Below the pieces are notes generated by a model. It did not search any database and was not told the DNA's origin. It saw nothing but the letters and a program-made list of their open reading frames with translations. From positions 1-28,325 of the forward strand of contig CAKOGP040001402.1 in assembly GCA_933822405.4 (NCBI GenBank): a DNA stretch of 28,325 nucleotides. Reading direction: 5' to 3'. The first letter of the stretch is position 1. Every line of letters begins with the position of its first letter. Below are positions 1 through 10,354 of the stretch, in pieces. The position numbers and the translations under genes were made by a program. The DNA comes from Cylindrotheca closterium. Taxonomy: Eukaryota > Bacillariophyta > Bacillariophyceae > Bacillariales > Bacillariaceae.

Positions 1-180
1 ACGCACATGTTCTTCACGAACTAGTCACAGATCTAGATCTACCTTCAATACTTATCCATCTCTGTAAGTACTCGAACCGTACTCCCGTCCGTGTTCGATA
101 TCACGAATGTCCGACTTCACTGTCCGAAATGTTCGACTGTTCTTTTATCTATTAAGATCCCATTTCACCAACACTGTGAG

Positions 181-2671
181 CTAAATTTCCACTGTACCAT
201 TAGTGTAAACATTTGTAATAGGATACGGACCTCTGTGCTTTGGATCCAACTTCCTTCCATCAGTATTCTTGATCAAAACTTCTCCACCAATTCTGTTATC
301 AAATTCTTTTCGCTTCGCGTTCTGTCTCCTCAAGTTTTCATCGATCTTGTACTGTCTCTTTTGCTGCATAGAAAGTAGATCGACAATCACAGGTAGCATG
401 TCACGATGAAACACAGTCTCACCAGGAGTATTGTTCATCAATGCTGTCGATACAGCACATCTCATTGCATGATTGCAAGCAGCAAGAGCTCGTTTAATTT
501 CTTCAACAGCGACTTGAAAGTTTGGAGCAGCATTGTTGTATCTGGTTTGCAAAATGTTTGCCACTGTCAACTGCATTCGTTCACAGATGGCATTTGCAGT
601 CGCATTCTTGCTAGTGGTTCCGCCATCATGGATTCCCCAAGTAGCAAGTTTTGCTTGAAAGGCTTTGCCAATGAATTCGCCTCCTTGATCGTGAATACGT
701 TTGTATGGTCTTGGATATCGCGACAGTTGGAAATCGGTTCTGGCAAACATCAGACTGTTTGTCTTCGTCCAAACCGATTGACAACTTTGTGGCCCATGAA
801 GCCATCATTGCCAACCAGCCGTGCCAACATGCGACCCATCAAGTTGTCATGCATAGGCACTAACCATAGCGATCTCCGATCCGTCTAATATGAAATAATC
901 ATCTCTACAGGAAAGAACTATTCTAAAAGACTTGTTATCTACGTACAGAACTCCCACAGGATTCAGTATGGGATTTTCGTGGCGCTCAGACACTTTGATA
1001 GTCCAAGCGCACAATTCCATGTTTTGGAAACCCTGCAAAACCGTCTCATAGGAATCCCCCAAATAAACGGACCAAACGGATATTTGTCCGTCTGTCCGAT
1101 CGGACGTGTCAAACTGCTTCTATCAAGGAGATTCCAATGAATGGTCTCCAAGAGAGCAATTCCAACAGCGACAACCACAGCATTTTGAACACGTTTGCCA
1201 CGTGTGCTGCAGTTTTATTCTTGATAAAAGCAAGATCAGTGAGATTTGTCACGGGATCAATACAAGTCAACGCATTGAATTCAAGTTCTCTACCATTGAC
1301 GTCAATTTTCCATGGACCAATCAAATCAACAGCAACTGAGAACCATGGAACCAAATCCGCGTGTCGCTCAGGTAGCTGTCCATATTGAACATTTGCCGCT
1401 TTATTGAGTTGGCAAATCTCACAGTTGAATCGTTCAATTTGTTGCTTCAATCCAGGAGAATAGAATCGCTTTGCAATTGTAGCATACATTGACGTTTTTC
1501 CTCTGTGTCCAAGCACAAGGTGATACCAGGTGATTACATCATCAACCAAACTCAAAGGCAAGTAAATTCTCCAATCGTCTTGACGTGCAGGATTGATTTG
1601 ATAGGTGATGATGAGTCGCTCGTCAATTGTCTTGATCTGGTAGTGCTGTGCATCGCGTTGAGCTTGTTGCATGAGCAGTTGATCTTGAGTTTGATGTTGT
1701 TGAATGTTTGGCATTGTGATTGGGTTCGGCATCGTTTGTAGAGGAGGATGATTCAAAAAGGACTCTTCTGTTTCAATGTCGTCAATGGTCAGATGTTCAT
1801 GAATATCTCCATCTCGGCAACAGGAGAATTGACATCGAAAGGTACTGTTGAACTCGGCTTCTGTTGGTGGCGTAATCAAATCATTTTTATTTACCAGAAC
1901 ATTATCTTCAAATGTGTAGATTTTGTCTTCGGGATCAACAGAAACCTGTAATTTGTCAAACGCAATCAATTTACCCTTATTTGGACTCTTCCCTTCAGAC
2001 GGCTTCTCCATTCGCAGAAGCCGAGAGAAGCAGTCGGCAATCGCGTTATCTTTTCCAGGCAAATAGACAAAATCGGGGCCAAATTCTTCAACAAACATAC
2101 GCCAACAAAGAACTCGTTGTGTGTTCAACGTTCACATTGTGAGATTTTTATGATCAGTAAAATAGTTAATTTGGCACCATATATCATAGACCAAAAATGT
2201 ACAACAGCCAACATTTCTTCTTCCATCACAGAGTAACTGCGTTGTGCAGCATTGAGCTTACGACTCCAGTAGGCGACTGGTTTACCTTCTTGCATGATCA
2301 CAGCGCCCATTTGGTAGTCCGACGCATCAGCATAGATTTCAAAGGGTTTGTTTGGATTGGGGTAGCGCATCATTATATCGCTAGCCATGACAGCTTTCAT
2401 TTCAGCGGAAGCTTTGGCGCACTCATCAGTCCATTCAAACATTCCTTTGCCTGTGAGGGGTTTGAGAAGATGAGATCGACACGGCCACATGTGGCGGTAA
2501 AAGGTAACAGCACCAAGAAATGCACGCAATTCTGTTACATTGGTAGGCGCTGACATCTTGAGGATGGCATCAATCTTTTTCTTCCATGGCTTGACACCTT
2601 CAGGAGTCAACCAATGGCCCAAGAAATCATTCTTGGACACACCACTCGCACTTCAAGGGATTGATCTTGAA
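181..2671 (-). pseudogene. Ty3/gypsy pol remnant (RT C-terminus, RNase H, integrase)
   Basis: The RNase H part (about 2125-2640) shows YADAS, the EEEML acidic helix and a DHKN motif. The next segment (about 1168-2128) holds the integrase zinc-binding region (H-x3-H near YHLVLGHRG, then CEICQLN) and the first catalytic Asp (AVDLIGPW). The last segment (181-724) holds the second Asp (HDQGGEF) and the Glu (NAICERM), so the DDE residues survive but are split. Lesions visible: an apparent 1-base deletion near 2633-2640 separating FKINPLKCEW from NDFLGHW; a frameshift near 2158-2165; an in-frame TGA at 2132-2134; and a 443-bp insertion in the integrase core. Removing the insertion plus one target duplicate (448 bp) restores the frame, so the insertion hit a still-readable integrase frame. 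The copy is inactive. Confidence 0.85.
725..1167 (-). mobile_element. Solo LTR-like insertion nested in the integrase
   Basis: Read on the minus strand, the insertion begins TGTTGGAATTGC and ends GATTTCCAACT, giving near-perfect terminal inverted repeats (TGTTGGAA / TTCCAACT). That resembles the TGTTGGAAT...ATTCCAACA ends of many copia-type LTRs. It is flanked on both sides by GTCGC (plus-strand GCGAC at 720-724 and 1168-1172), the 5-bp target duplication expected of LTR-element integrase. Length is 443 bp with no internal domain, primer-binding site or long ORF, so a solo LTR left by LTR-LTR recombination is the simplest reading. The last base is T rather than the usual A. A small non-autonomous inverted-repeat element is the alternative. 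Confidence 0.7.
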
Positions 2672-2764
2672 CCAACAAAGGAGTGACATGAGAGTTAGGC
2701 CTAAAGCTATGTATGTACCTCCAAAGGGTCTAATCTAGTTCCAAGGTCACTCACACTTGTGCTG

Positions 2765-2895
2765 GCTTCGTCCGTACCGTACCTGGTACCAGTACTGTAG
2801 GTACTCGACTGATGAAAGGAAAGCATTTTTTTAAAAGACTCGGATAGTACCAGGTACCGTACCCCTGGTACCAGGTACGATAGGTACCACCAATA
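2765..2895. repeat. GTACC-rich imperfect palindromic repeat cluster
   Basis: Repeated GTACC/GGTACC words occur, including GTACCTGGTACC and GGTACCAGGTACC, in direct and inverted orientation between the gypsy fragment and the next gene. Similar GTAC-cored palindromes recur in other intergenic spaces of the window (near 17.8, 20.3, 22.3 and 27.0 kb). They could be mobile-element debris, cruciform-forming simple sequence or promoter elements; the sequence alone does not decide. Confidence 0.5.
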
Positions 2896-2947
2896 CATAT
2901 TTTTAAACCTGGTCGAACAAAAAAAAACTAAATACAGTACAACTTTG

Positions 2948-3607
2948 ATGTTCGTCGAAGACGAACCAAGAACGAGCCTTGCACAGGGTGCAGCATCTCA
3001 ATCACACTATCACTTTGTTGCCTCGATATCAAAATCAAGTACCCCTCTCGGGAGATGTCTGGAAAGCGTCCTGCTTTCCATGAAGATGTCAAACTCCACC
3101 AAAGATCCAAAACAAAAGAACAGTCGAGAGAAAGATACAGCAGCTAATGTAGACGAGGAGGGTTTTTCCGAAGAGCAGGCAGCGCTTGACTCCGATGCAA
3201 TTCACCTTATCAGTAAAGCATTTGGCGGGCCCATGGCTCGGTTACAGATAAGAGAATCTCGACGACTATCTCAACGACTGACAACAGAAACGTCGAGTGA
3301 ACATTCCGATTATGCCAAAGGAGAAAGGTCGCCCAGGAGCGCCCCACGAGCTCTATTGTATGGTCGTTTGGATCATTACAATCGGATAGGTCAAAACTGG
3401 AGGTTGGTTGTAGAGAATGTAAGGGTTACGAAGAGGAAACAATTGCTGCGAGAGAGAACAAAACGAAAGCGATGTTCTTTGTGGCGTGCCGCTTCAATAC
3501 CTCCTGTTGGATGTCGCGACGAAAGAAATCAAGAGTGCAATGAAGGAAGAAACTTAGTATTCCATGAATGTGAAGAAATTCAAATTCTCGGATACGATGA
3601 CCTCTAG
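2948..3607 (+). CDS. Hypothetical basic protein, 219 aa
   Basis: A single open frame starts at ATG 2948 (the codon at 2945 is TTG) and stops at 3607. I do not recognise a family. The protein is hydrophilic, with an acidic stretch (NVDEEGFSEEQ, about residues 65-75) and a strongly basic Lys/Arg-rich region around residues 160-180 (TKRKQLLRERTKRKRC) that could act as a nuclear localisation or nucleic-acid-binding segment. No signal peptide or membrane segment is seen. ATGs at about residues 46-48 are alternative starts. Its stop lies 32 bp from the stop of the convergent metX gene. Length, codon run and position favour a real gene, but homology or transcripts would be needed to confirm it. Confidence 0.5.
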   Translation: MFVEDEPRTSLAQGAASQSHYHFVASISKSSTPLGRCLESVLLSMKMSNSTKDPKQKNSREKDTAANVDEEGFSEEQAALDSDAIHLISKAFGGPMARLQIRESRRLSQRLTTETSSEHSDYAKGERSPRSAPRALLYGRLDHYNRIGQNWRLVVENVRVTKRKQLLRERTKRKRCSLWRAASIPPVGCRDERNQECNEGRNLVFHECEEIQILGYDDL

Positions 3608-3639
3608 AGAGAAACCAAAGAATAATCGCAAGACCCCAT

Positions 3640-4963
3640 CTATTTTATGGCAGTCAAAAAGTTTACGATGTGCCGCGCTACTTGGTCTTGCTCAAGTAGA
3701 AATCCGTCATGGCCATCGTTAGAATTGATAATCTTGAGTTCTGATTTAGGGACGCTCGCAGCAATTTCTTCTTGATCCGAAAGGGGGTAGAGTACATCAC
3801 TGTCAATCCCTAGGACACACATTGGTATCTCGATCATGTTCAATGCCTCTTCCACCGTCGCTGCGCGATTTCTCGCAATGTTGTGCGAATCCATTTGCTC
3901 TGTCAGCTTGACATAAGTCACCGGATCGAATCGATCGATAAACTTCAATCCCTGATACTCTAGATATGACTTGACTTGCCACAGTGCCTGGGATCCATAG
4001 AGCGGTGTATTATCTGACCGTAGCTTCCTCCCAAACTTTTTTTGATATCCTTGCGGTGTTCTATAGCTGATCATACCTAATTGCCTCGCAATCTCAAGTC
4101 CAGTGGTTGCTTGAAATGGATCTTCCTTCCACATTGGATCTGCATATATCGCTTGCCGCTGAACTTCTGATATCGCTATTTGCCAAGCTGTGTGATACGC
4201 TCCACACGCTATTGGAACAACAGATCTGATATACGGTGATCCTGGGGGCCGTTTCCATCGCTGGTGTTAGAAGATTTGCAGTCACGAGCAGAGTCCAAGT
4301 GTGCATGATATTATTCTTACCGTCTTCGGAGAAATAATCTCCAACTTGTGAACCAGCCTGGATTGCATATTCCATTGCTTGCATACCACCAAAAGACCCT
4401 CCGACTACGGCCTTGATCGAAGAAATTTGAAGCTCCTCCTTCAGAAGTTTTAACTGAAATTTCACTGTATCTTTGACTGAAATATCAGGAAACTTTTTGC
4501 CGTAAGTGGATCCCGTTGTTGGGTCGATGGATTGTGGATTGGTCGACCCGTAACAACTTCCAAGGATGTTACAGCATACAATCATATATTTTTCAGTATC
4601 AAAAGCCTTTTTCTTTCCCAGTAGCTCACCCCACCACGCATGAAGACTTGCATTTCCTGTCAATGCGTGACAAACAACGATTACATTGTCCTTCCTTTGG
4701 TTGAGGTTGCCATACGTTTGATATCGAAGCTGCGCTTGAGGCAATGATGCACCACTTTCCAAGACGAAATCTTTCGCTTCAAATGTTTCACCCTCAGAAG
4801 TCATACTCCCATATTCATCTTTCATTTCTTTGCCAAAGTTGCGGCTTTGCTGTTGATACTGATATCCCAGGGCACTGGGAGGGGACCTAATGTTTGCTGA
4901 TCTGTTTGATGTCAAACAGTGAACGGCAGATTGGACTCTTGATGATCTTCGGTAGAGGTGCAT
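3640..4963 (-). CDS. metX: Homoserine O-acyltransferase (MetX-type alpha/beta hydrolase)
   Basis: Two exons, 4963-4321 and 4241-3640, give 414 aa. The intron (4320-4242, 79 bp) begins GTAAGA, ends CCCCCAG and joins in phase 1. The family transfers an acetyl (or succinyl) group from CoA to the homoserine hydroxyl, activating it for methionine synthesis. Signatures: the CHALTGNAS block, CNILGSCYGSTNP, the nucleophile elbow GGSFGGMQ (Ser about 190), SVVPIACGA with HTAWQIAISE after the intron, Asp about 363 (IDSD) and the catalytic His about 392 (DGHDGF). The first ~45 residues are rich in Arg and Ser with few acids, suggesting an organellar, perhaps mitochondrial, presequence. Start ATG at 4963; the open frame extends upstream only to a GTG. 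Acetyl versus succinyl donor cannot be told from sequence alone. Confidence 0.9.
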
Positions 4964-6127
4964 GGGTGGATTCACTGGTGAAATGGGTGCAACTATGGAA
5001 CGATATCAAGTCGAATGACTGTTTCGAAAGGTGACAAGAGATTCCTGAGAAGGATACGTGCATCACAAGTTTTGGTGATGGATGGTTTGTGGAGGAGATT
5101 GGAAGATATGTCTAACTCGGATGGGTCGACTTCCTTGAATATGTAACCCGACAACAGATACCAAAAAACAGAGTACAGTCGTACTGGCACTGCAGGGACC
5201 TATAAGATTGGTGTTTTTACTTTTTACTACGCTTGCTGAAGAAGGATACCACAGTTCTTCTATCAAACCTTTGACTCTGCTATACCGATAAGCCATACGA
5301 GAGCCAACGTTGCCAATTCCATCTTCCTTCATCGCATCTCTACCAAAACATCAAGCCAACATTTCTTACGAAATGCATTCATCTTGTCCTCAGTATACGG
5401 CTCTTCAGCATGGATGCTGCGAGTCAGTCACTCCGTTTCATTCCGACCATCAAGTGCATTTGTCTCGCTTCAAAAAACGGGCCTTATACCAGCGCATACT
5501 CAGACAAGGGGGGTCTGAATAGGAACGAGAGAAAACGAAAATCTCCTATCAGAGGACCCAAGCGCCGCACAAGCTTCCCGCATCAATTGATCCTCCCCAT
5601 TGTCCACCTTCGATCTGCATCTTGTGTTTAATCCCCTTCCCTCTAACTTTCATAAGCGAGATTTGCCCAGCAATTCTAAAACTGTTGCAGCGAGCAGCCT
5701 GAAACCATCTCTGCAATCATGTTCCAATTTCTGCAACCATTTACCAAATAACTCATGAACTTCCCCGCAAGCGATCTTCAACTTCCGTCCATTGCGAGGA
5801 GTTCCAACATGGATCTGTGCAAGCGTGCGGGTACATGTAGCATTTGTCTTGCAATTGCTCTGGAACTATCTTGCACCATTTATCATCCAACGTTCCATGA
5901 GCTTCTCCAGGGAATTGATCTTGTCTGTCAAACCTATTCGGAGAATGGATAGAAGGGATAGGAGGGAAGCGAAAGTAAGAAATGAAAGAAGCGTCACAAG
6001 AAATGTACTGTGACTGACTCACGCCATCTTGGTTAATGCGCGTTTCGCGCAATCGTGTGGGAAACAGTTTGACCACCAAAAAAGTTGCCCTCGACAGAAT
6101 TCATCTTTCAAAAAATAAACAAATAGC
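4964..6127. other. Intergenic region without a recognisable gene
   Basis: About 1.16 kb lie between the divergent metX (minus) and RRP12-like (plus) genes. Short open frames exist on both strands (for example 5410-5631 plus and 5753-6079 minus), but none shows a domain, targeting signal or convincing splice structure. It probably holds both promoters and 5' untranslated regions. No TATA box, repeat or RNA gene could be supported. Confidence 0.5.
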
Positions 6128-9100
6128 ATGTTGGACGACGACCTCGAGTTCGTGGATTTGTTCAACAACCTAGATTCTATTTCTAAGAGACGTGACCCTC
6201 GCCTGGTACGTCTTGCTGTGGTTGCTTCAGCGCTAAAGGAGGTGGCAGGAGCTGATCCTTCTCCTGCCAAAATTTTCTCAGTAGCAATTGAAACCTTGGA
6301 TGGAACTCTTCATCAACATCACATAGATGAAAATGTTCTTTTGGACGCAATGTCCACTCAGAGAGCTTTATTGGATATTATCGGTCTAGCCGTGACTGGT
6401 ATCGCACCTGGAACGCTTGCTGCTACTGTGTCACAGTCTTCGAGGACTCTGCGCGGTTCAATTCAAGCGTGTATGTCGCTTGACACACAAAGTTCGCAAT
6501 CCGTGCTCTTTACAACTCGTGACGGCCTTGATGTAACCAGCTCTTTTCTTTATAGTGCTTGTAGAGCAATTTCGGGTTTGTTACGACGCCTTCCGAATAC
6601 TGTAGACAACAAAACCGTCGCCGAGCTCTTTCGCTCTACCATCCTTATGCTCGTGTCAGATACAAGATCAAAGGTGAAAACAGTTGCTGTAAGGGAGTTA
6701 TGTATTCTTCTCGCTATGGATTCCCCAAAGTGTCACGTTGTTGTCCATAAAGAAACGACCGCTTTTGTGAATAGGCAGATGAACACGTCATTGAAAGTTC
6801 TTGCTGACAGGAAATCCACTGAGGATTTCATCGAACTCCTCGACTTCCTTCGTCACGCTTTGATTTTCCTGGACTTCTCAGTTGTTGGGGGCCGAATAAT
6901 GAAGTTGTTGGTTGCACTCTGCGAGGCTGCTTCAGTGAGTGATGATATTCACTCTGATTCTATCGCGACTGCGCACCTATCGAAACATACAGTGCCCACA
7001 ATAAATGCGATACTGGCAACTGTGCTGGCTATGCTCGAGCATGATGCCGCAGCTGCGAAGAGAGAGAGGTTTTGTTCTTTTGCTTCGAGAGTTCTTGCAA
7101 GCTTGGCACAGCAGCAACCAACTCTAATATACCGTCATGGAGCAGCTGATAGTGAAGTACTTTCAAGCGGCAGAGCTATTTTTGGACAGGTAATGCTGTC
7201 CTCTTCCCAACATCTTCTTCACGGGAATGGGGAAGAAAGGAAGACAGCCATGATGCTGCTACCATTGTCAATTCGACACATCGTGAGTCTTTCCAAACCA
7301 TTGGACACAGAAGACGACGACAGTGTTGCTTTCACCTTATTCCCAGAACTTTCCATCCTTTTTCGACAGCTTGAGGACAACAAACGAAGTGCTCCGCAGG
7401 TACACGAAAAGTGTGTTCGGGATTGCTTGGTTGCCATGGAAGTTGTTCTACAGCCTTCGTTTGAGATCATATGGGGTTTGTCTCTGAAGCCGCTGGTTCT
7501 CCTTCTATTGCAAATGGATTCTCACGGGGAACATGTTTGTCGTTGTATGAAGCGCTTAGTTGTGCTTGGAGCCGAGATGTCACAAGACGGGACTCACAGA
7601 ATTGACGTTAATGGTGCTATTTCGTATCTGGTGCAAGGGTGCGGATTAGAGATTCTTTGGAAGCAAATTGGATTGTCTGAAGCTTGCCATGTCATCCATG
7701 AGGACGAAGAAAAGAACGGTGAGCCATTTCAATTGTTAGGGACGTCACAAAGTGAAACTACTAATAATCGCTGCTCTTCCTTCTCAGCTGTTGCGCAAAA
7801 CGTACTTTGGCTTCTGCAGCTCATGAAATCTTCCGAAACGGGAAGAGGTGAAACAAATCTAAGCCTCTCTTTCTTTCAACAAACCGTTTTGCCATTGGCG
7901 CGGTTCTATGATTCTCAGACAGCCGAAGGTGCTGGAAAGTCGCTGAAACGGAAAAGAACGGTCGTTGCACTTTGGGCGCTGTTTCCTTCCTTCTGCCGAT
8001 GTCCAACAGATCTTGAGTCTGTGTTCCCTGGCTTGGCACCTTTGTTGGTTCGGGCAATGAACGATGAGCGATATCCCGAACTTGTTGTAAGTGAGAAAGT
8101 GCCTATTGTGGACTGCTGATTTTTTGGCCGCTGATTTACACGTTTCTCTTGTTTTCATTTGAAGGCTATCATTTCATCAGGACTGAAGACACTTGCTACT
8201 GGAGTTCGCGAAAGGAAGTTGGGGAATGGAGAGCTTGTCGACGGCGAAGAGGTGTCCAGGCTCCGTCGCGAGGCAGATCTTTTGGAAGTGGTGTCCGAAA
8301 AGTTGATTCCATCTCTTTTCAAACTAGTCGAAAACATCCATGCGAAGGAGAAGGGAGATGTGGAACAAATGGAAGTTGAAGGCAGCGAGGAAAGATATGT
8401 TGACAAGTCACATAAAGTACGATCGTTGACTGACGCAATTGCATCACTATCGCAATTAGGCCCGCAACACTTGATTCAACGCCTATTCTCAAAGATTGTC
8501 CAGAGACTTCTCGAAGCGTCTCAGGCCGACGAAGATTTGTCAGAACAAATGTGCATGTTGCTTACGCTCGCTCAATCACTAGTAGTCTCTGAGAGTCTGG
8601 AGCACAGCAGCATTTCCTTGCTGTTTCGCTGTTTGAAGCCGTTGATTAGATCTGACGAGACAAAGCCAAGAGTCCAAAAGCGCGCTTACAAGGTCCTTGC
8701 AGAGATTTGTCAGCGCCGCGTCGACTTCGTGCGAAAGAGTGAGCAGCTGAATGACACCTTCCAACTTCTCACATCATCACTACAGACATCGCAAGTCTCT
8801 TCCCGGTTAATGCGAATCAAGTGTTTAACTCTGGTTGTGGATTCTCTTGACAATCCAAACGAAACAGAGAAGGTAGGTCAGACTTCGGTATCTGTTTTGC
8901 TCGTGCGCTTTTGATGATTCTCAATTCCCTTATTATTTCCAAACAGAAGCAGATCCTTGCGCTCATTGGCGAAACGTTGCTTTCCCTTAAAGATTCGAAT
9001 GCAAAAACAAGAGATGCAGCATTGAAGCTTTTATTGTCAATAACTGAAGTACAAGAGGACATCGTCCTTGTTGTCACTTCGATCATAGCTGCAGCGGGTT

Positions 9101-10134
9101 CTGCAACGTCTCACATGAGATCTGCAGCGGTGATTGCTTTGTCAAGGATAATATTTGAGTATTCAAAGGACGAAAACTTGTTGTCTTTGCTTCCAACGTT
9201 ACTGAAAACCGTTCTTGTTCTGTCTGATGATCCCTCAAGAGAGGTCACAAAAGGTTTTGTTTGTTTTGTGCGAGTGGCAGTAGTTGTGATTCCAAAAGAA
9301 CAGATTTTTCCGCTACTTCCAGACATACTTCAAAGCCTTCTTGGTTACCATCGCGGAAAGGATAGGTTTCGATCAAAAATCAAGATCATCATCAAGAAGC
9401 TTGTACGAATGTTTGACTATGAGACGTTGATGCCTGTTGTACCAAAGAGCGACAGTCGGTTGTTAACTCATATGAGAAAACTTTCTGAACGGGAGAAGCG
9501 GCGCAGACTTGCACGCAGTTTAGAGCGGCCTGAGACCTTGGAATATAATGAAATGGTTGATTCTGATGAAGAAGATTCCGATGATGGTCGGACTCTTTTT
9601 ACGATGGCGACGAAGATGACCAAGCGAAGCCGAGCCGACAGTAGGAACCAGCGAAGCTCTGCCCACACCTCAGCTTCCGCAACCCGCAACAAAGCAGTTC
9701 TGATCAAGAATGATACAGAAGGTCTGAACTTGGAGGTTGGCAAGTTGACCCGCAAAACATATGGAGCTTCTTTTTCAGATGAAAGCGACTCGGAATCTTT
9801 GATTCAATTCGACAGCTCTGGCAGGCTTGTGATCTCGGAAGATAAATTTGCTGATCAGTCCATGACCAATGCTGATTCTACTGTGGCCAAGTTCTCGAAG
9901 ACGGAAAGTGAGGCAAACCGAAAGAAGGGTGGACAACGAAAGTATCAGCAGAAACTTGGAGCACAGTACAAAGCACGAGGTGCCGGAGGTGATGTCAAGA
10001 AGAAGGGTCAGAAGTACAGTCCATACGCATATGTTCCTTTGGATGGACGAAATTTCAGCAAGAAAAATCGTGAACAAGCAGTGAAACAGATGAGCGACGT
10101 TGTCGAGAGAGGCAGAAAGCGTCAGAAGCGGTAA
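6128..10134 (+). CDS. RRP12: RRP12-like ribosomal RNA processing protein
   Basis: Three exons, 6128-8086, 8165-8872 and 8947-10134, give 1284 aa, close to yeast Rrp12 (about 1,230). Introns of 78 and 74 bp (GTAAGT...TTGAAG, GTAGGT...AAACAG) both join in phase 0. Rrp12 is a HEAT-repeat protein of the nucleolus that helps pre-40S/pre-60S maturation and nuclear export. Seen here: helical HEAT-like repeats for most of the length, an acidic patch about residue 1090 (DSDEEDSDDGR), then a low-complexity basic tail with GGQRKYQQKLG and SPYAYVPLDGRNFSKKNR, the family's characteristic C-terminal block, ending in a KRQKR nuclear-type basic run. The region 6137-8789 is duplicated inverted downstream. Start ATG at 6128 follows an A-rich leader. 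Confidence 0.88.
6137..8789 (+). repeat. Left arm of a 2.65-kb inverted duplication
   Basis: The left arm spans codon 4 of the RRP12-like gene to the middle of exon 2, and pairs with 10360-13015 on the other strand. A position p in this arm matches about 19149 minus p (19152 minus p at the outer end because of a 3-base insertion in the right arm). The 1,570-bp spacer 8790-10359 holds the rest of RRP12 and its 3' flank. Confidence 0.92.
8087..8164 (+). other. RRP12 intron 1, preserved in the inverted copy
   Basis: A 78-bp GT-AG intron, phase 0. By eye the same bases occur without a mismatch in the inverted copy (11062 down to 10985). The copy therefore arose from DNA rather than from a spliced mRNA. 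Confidence 0.85.
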
Positions 10135-10354
10135 ACCATAATTTCTTACGCCTTGCAATAACGATGGGGCCATGGAATCCAATAATTTCGGTAAAGGAAG
10201 CATGTTAAAAAAGATTTTAATTTGAAATCTATTGTACCGTTACGCATTTTTCACAAAAGATATTTGCTTTTGTCTCAAAATACAAAAATTGGAAAATGTC
10301 AAAGTGGTTAAGAGATCTCAAAAATATTCAAAACGAATCGCAAACTACTTTGTA
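10135..10354. other. RRP12 3' flank between gene and inverted copy
   Basis: About 220 bp of AT-rich sequence between the RRP12 stop codon and the end of the inverted copy's frame. It probably contains the RRP12 3' untranslated region and cleavage site. No clear AATAAA signal was seen, so whether transcription ends before the inverted arm is unknown. Confidence 0.4.

Larger units (their letters stand above)
100..2680 (-). mobile_element. Ty3/gypsy LTR-retrotransposon fragment, decayed
   Basis: The minus strand carries, in order, the end of reverse transcriptase, RNase H, an HHCC zinc-binding integrase N-terminus and the integrase core. RT - RNase H - integrase is the Ty3/gypsy order; Ty1/copia has integrase before RT. 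No gag, protease or RT catalytic core is present: recognisable homology stops near 2671-2690, where unrelated GTACC-rich DNA begins. Neither flanking LTR can be identified, and the 3' side runs toward the left edge of the window. The element is interrupted by a separate LTR-like insertion at 725-1167. Bases 1-100 hold nothing else I recognise. Confidence 0.85.

Noticed and set aside
847..1062. Minus-strand 71-codon frame inside the LTR-like insertion
   Set aside because: It lies within a sequence defined as a 443-bp insertion by its target duplication, shows no domain, and is no longer than expected by chance.
5310..6079. Several short frames on both strands between metX and RRP12
   Set aside because: No domain, no targeting signal and no consistent splice structure; likely promoter and untranslated sequence.
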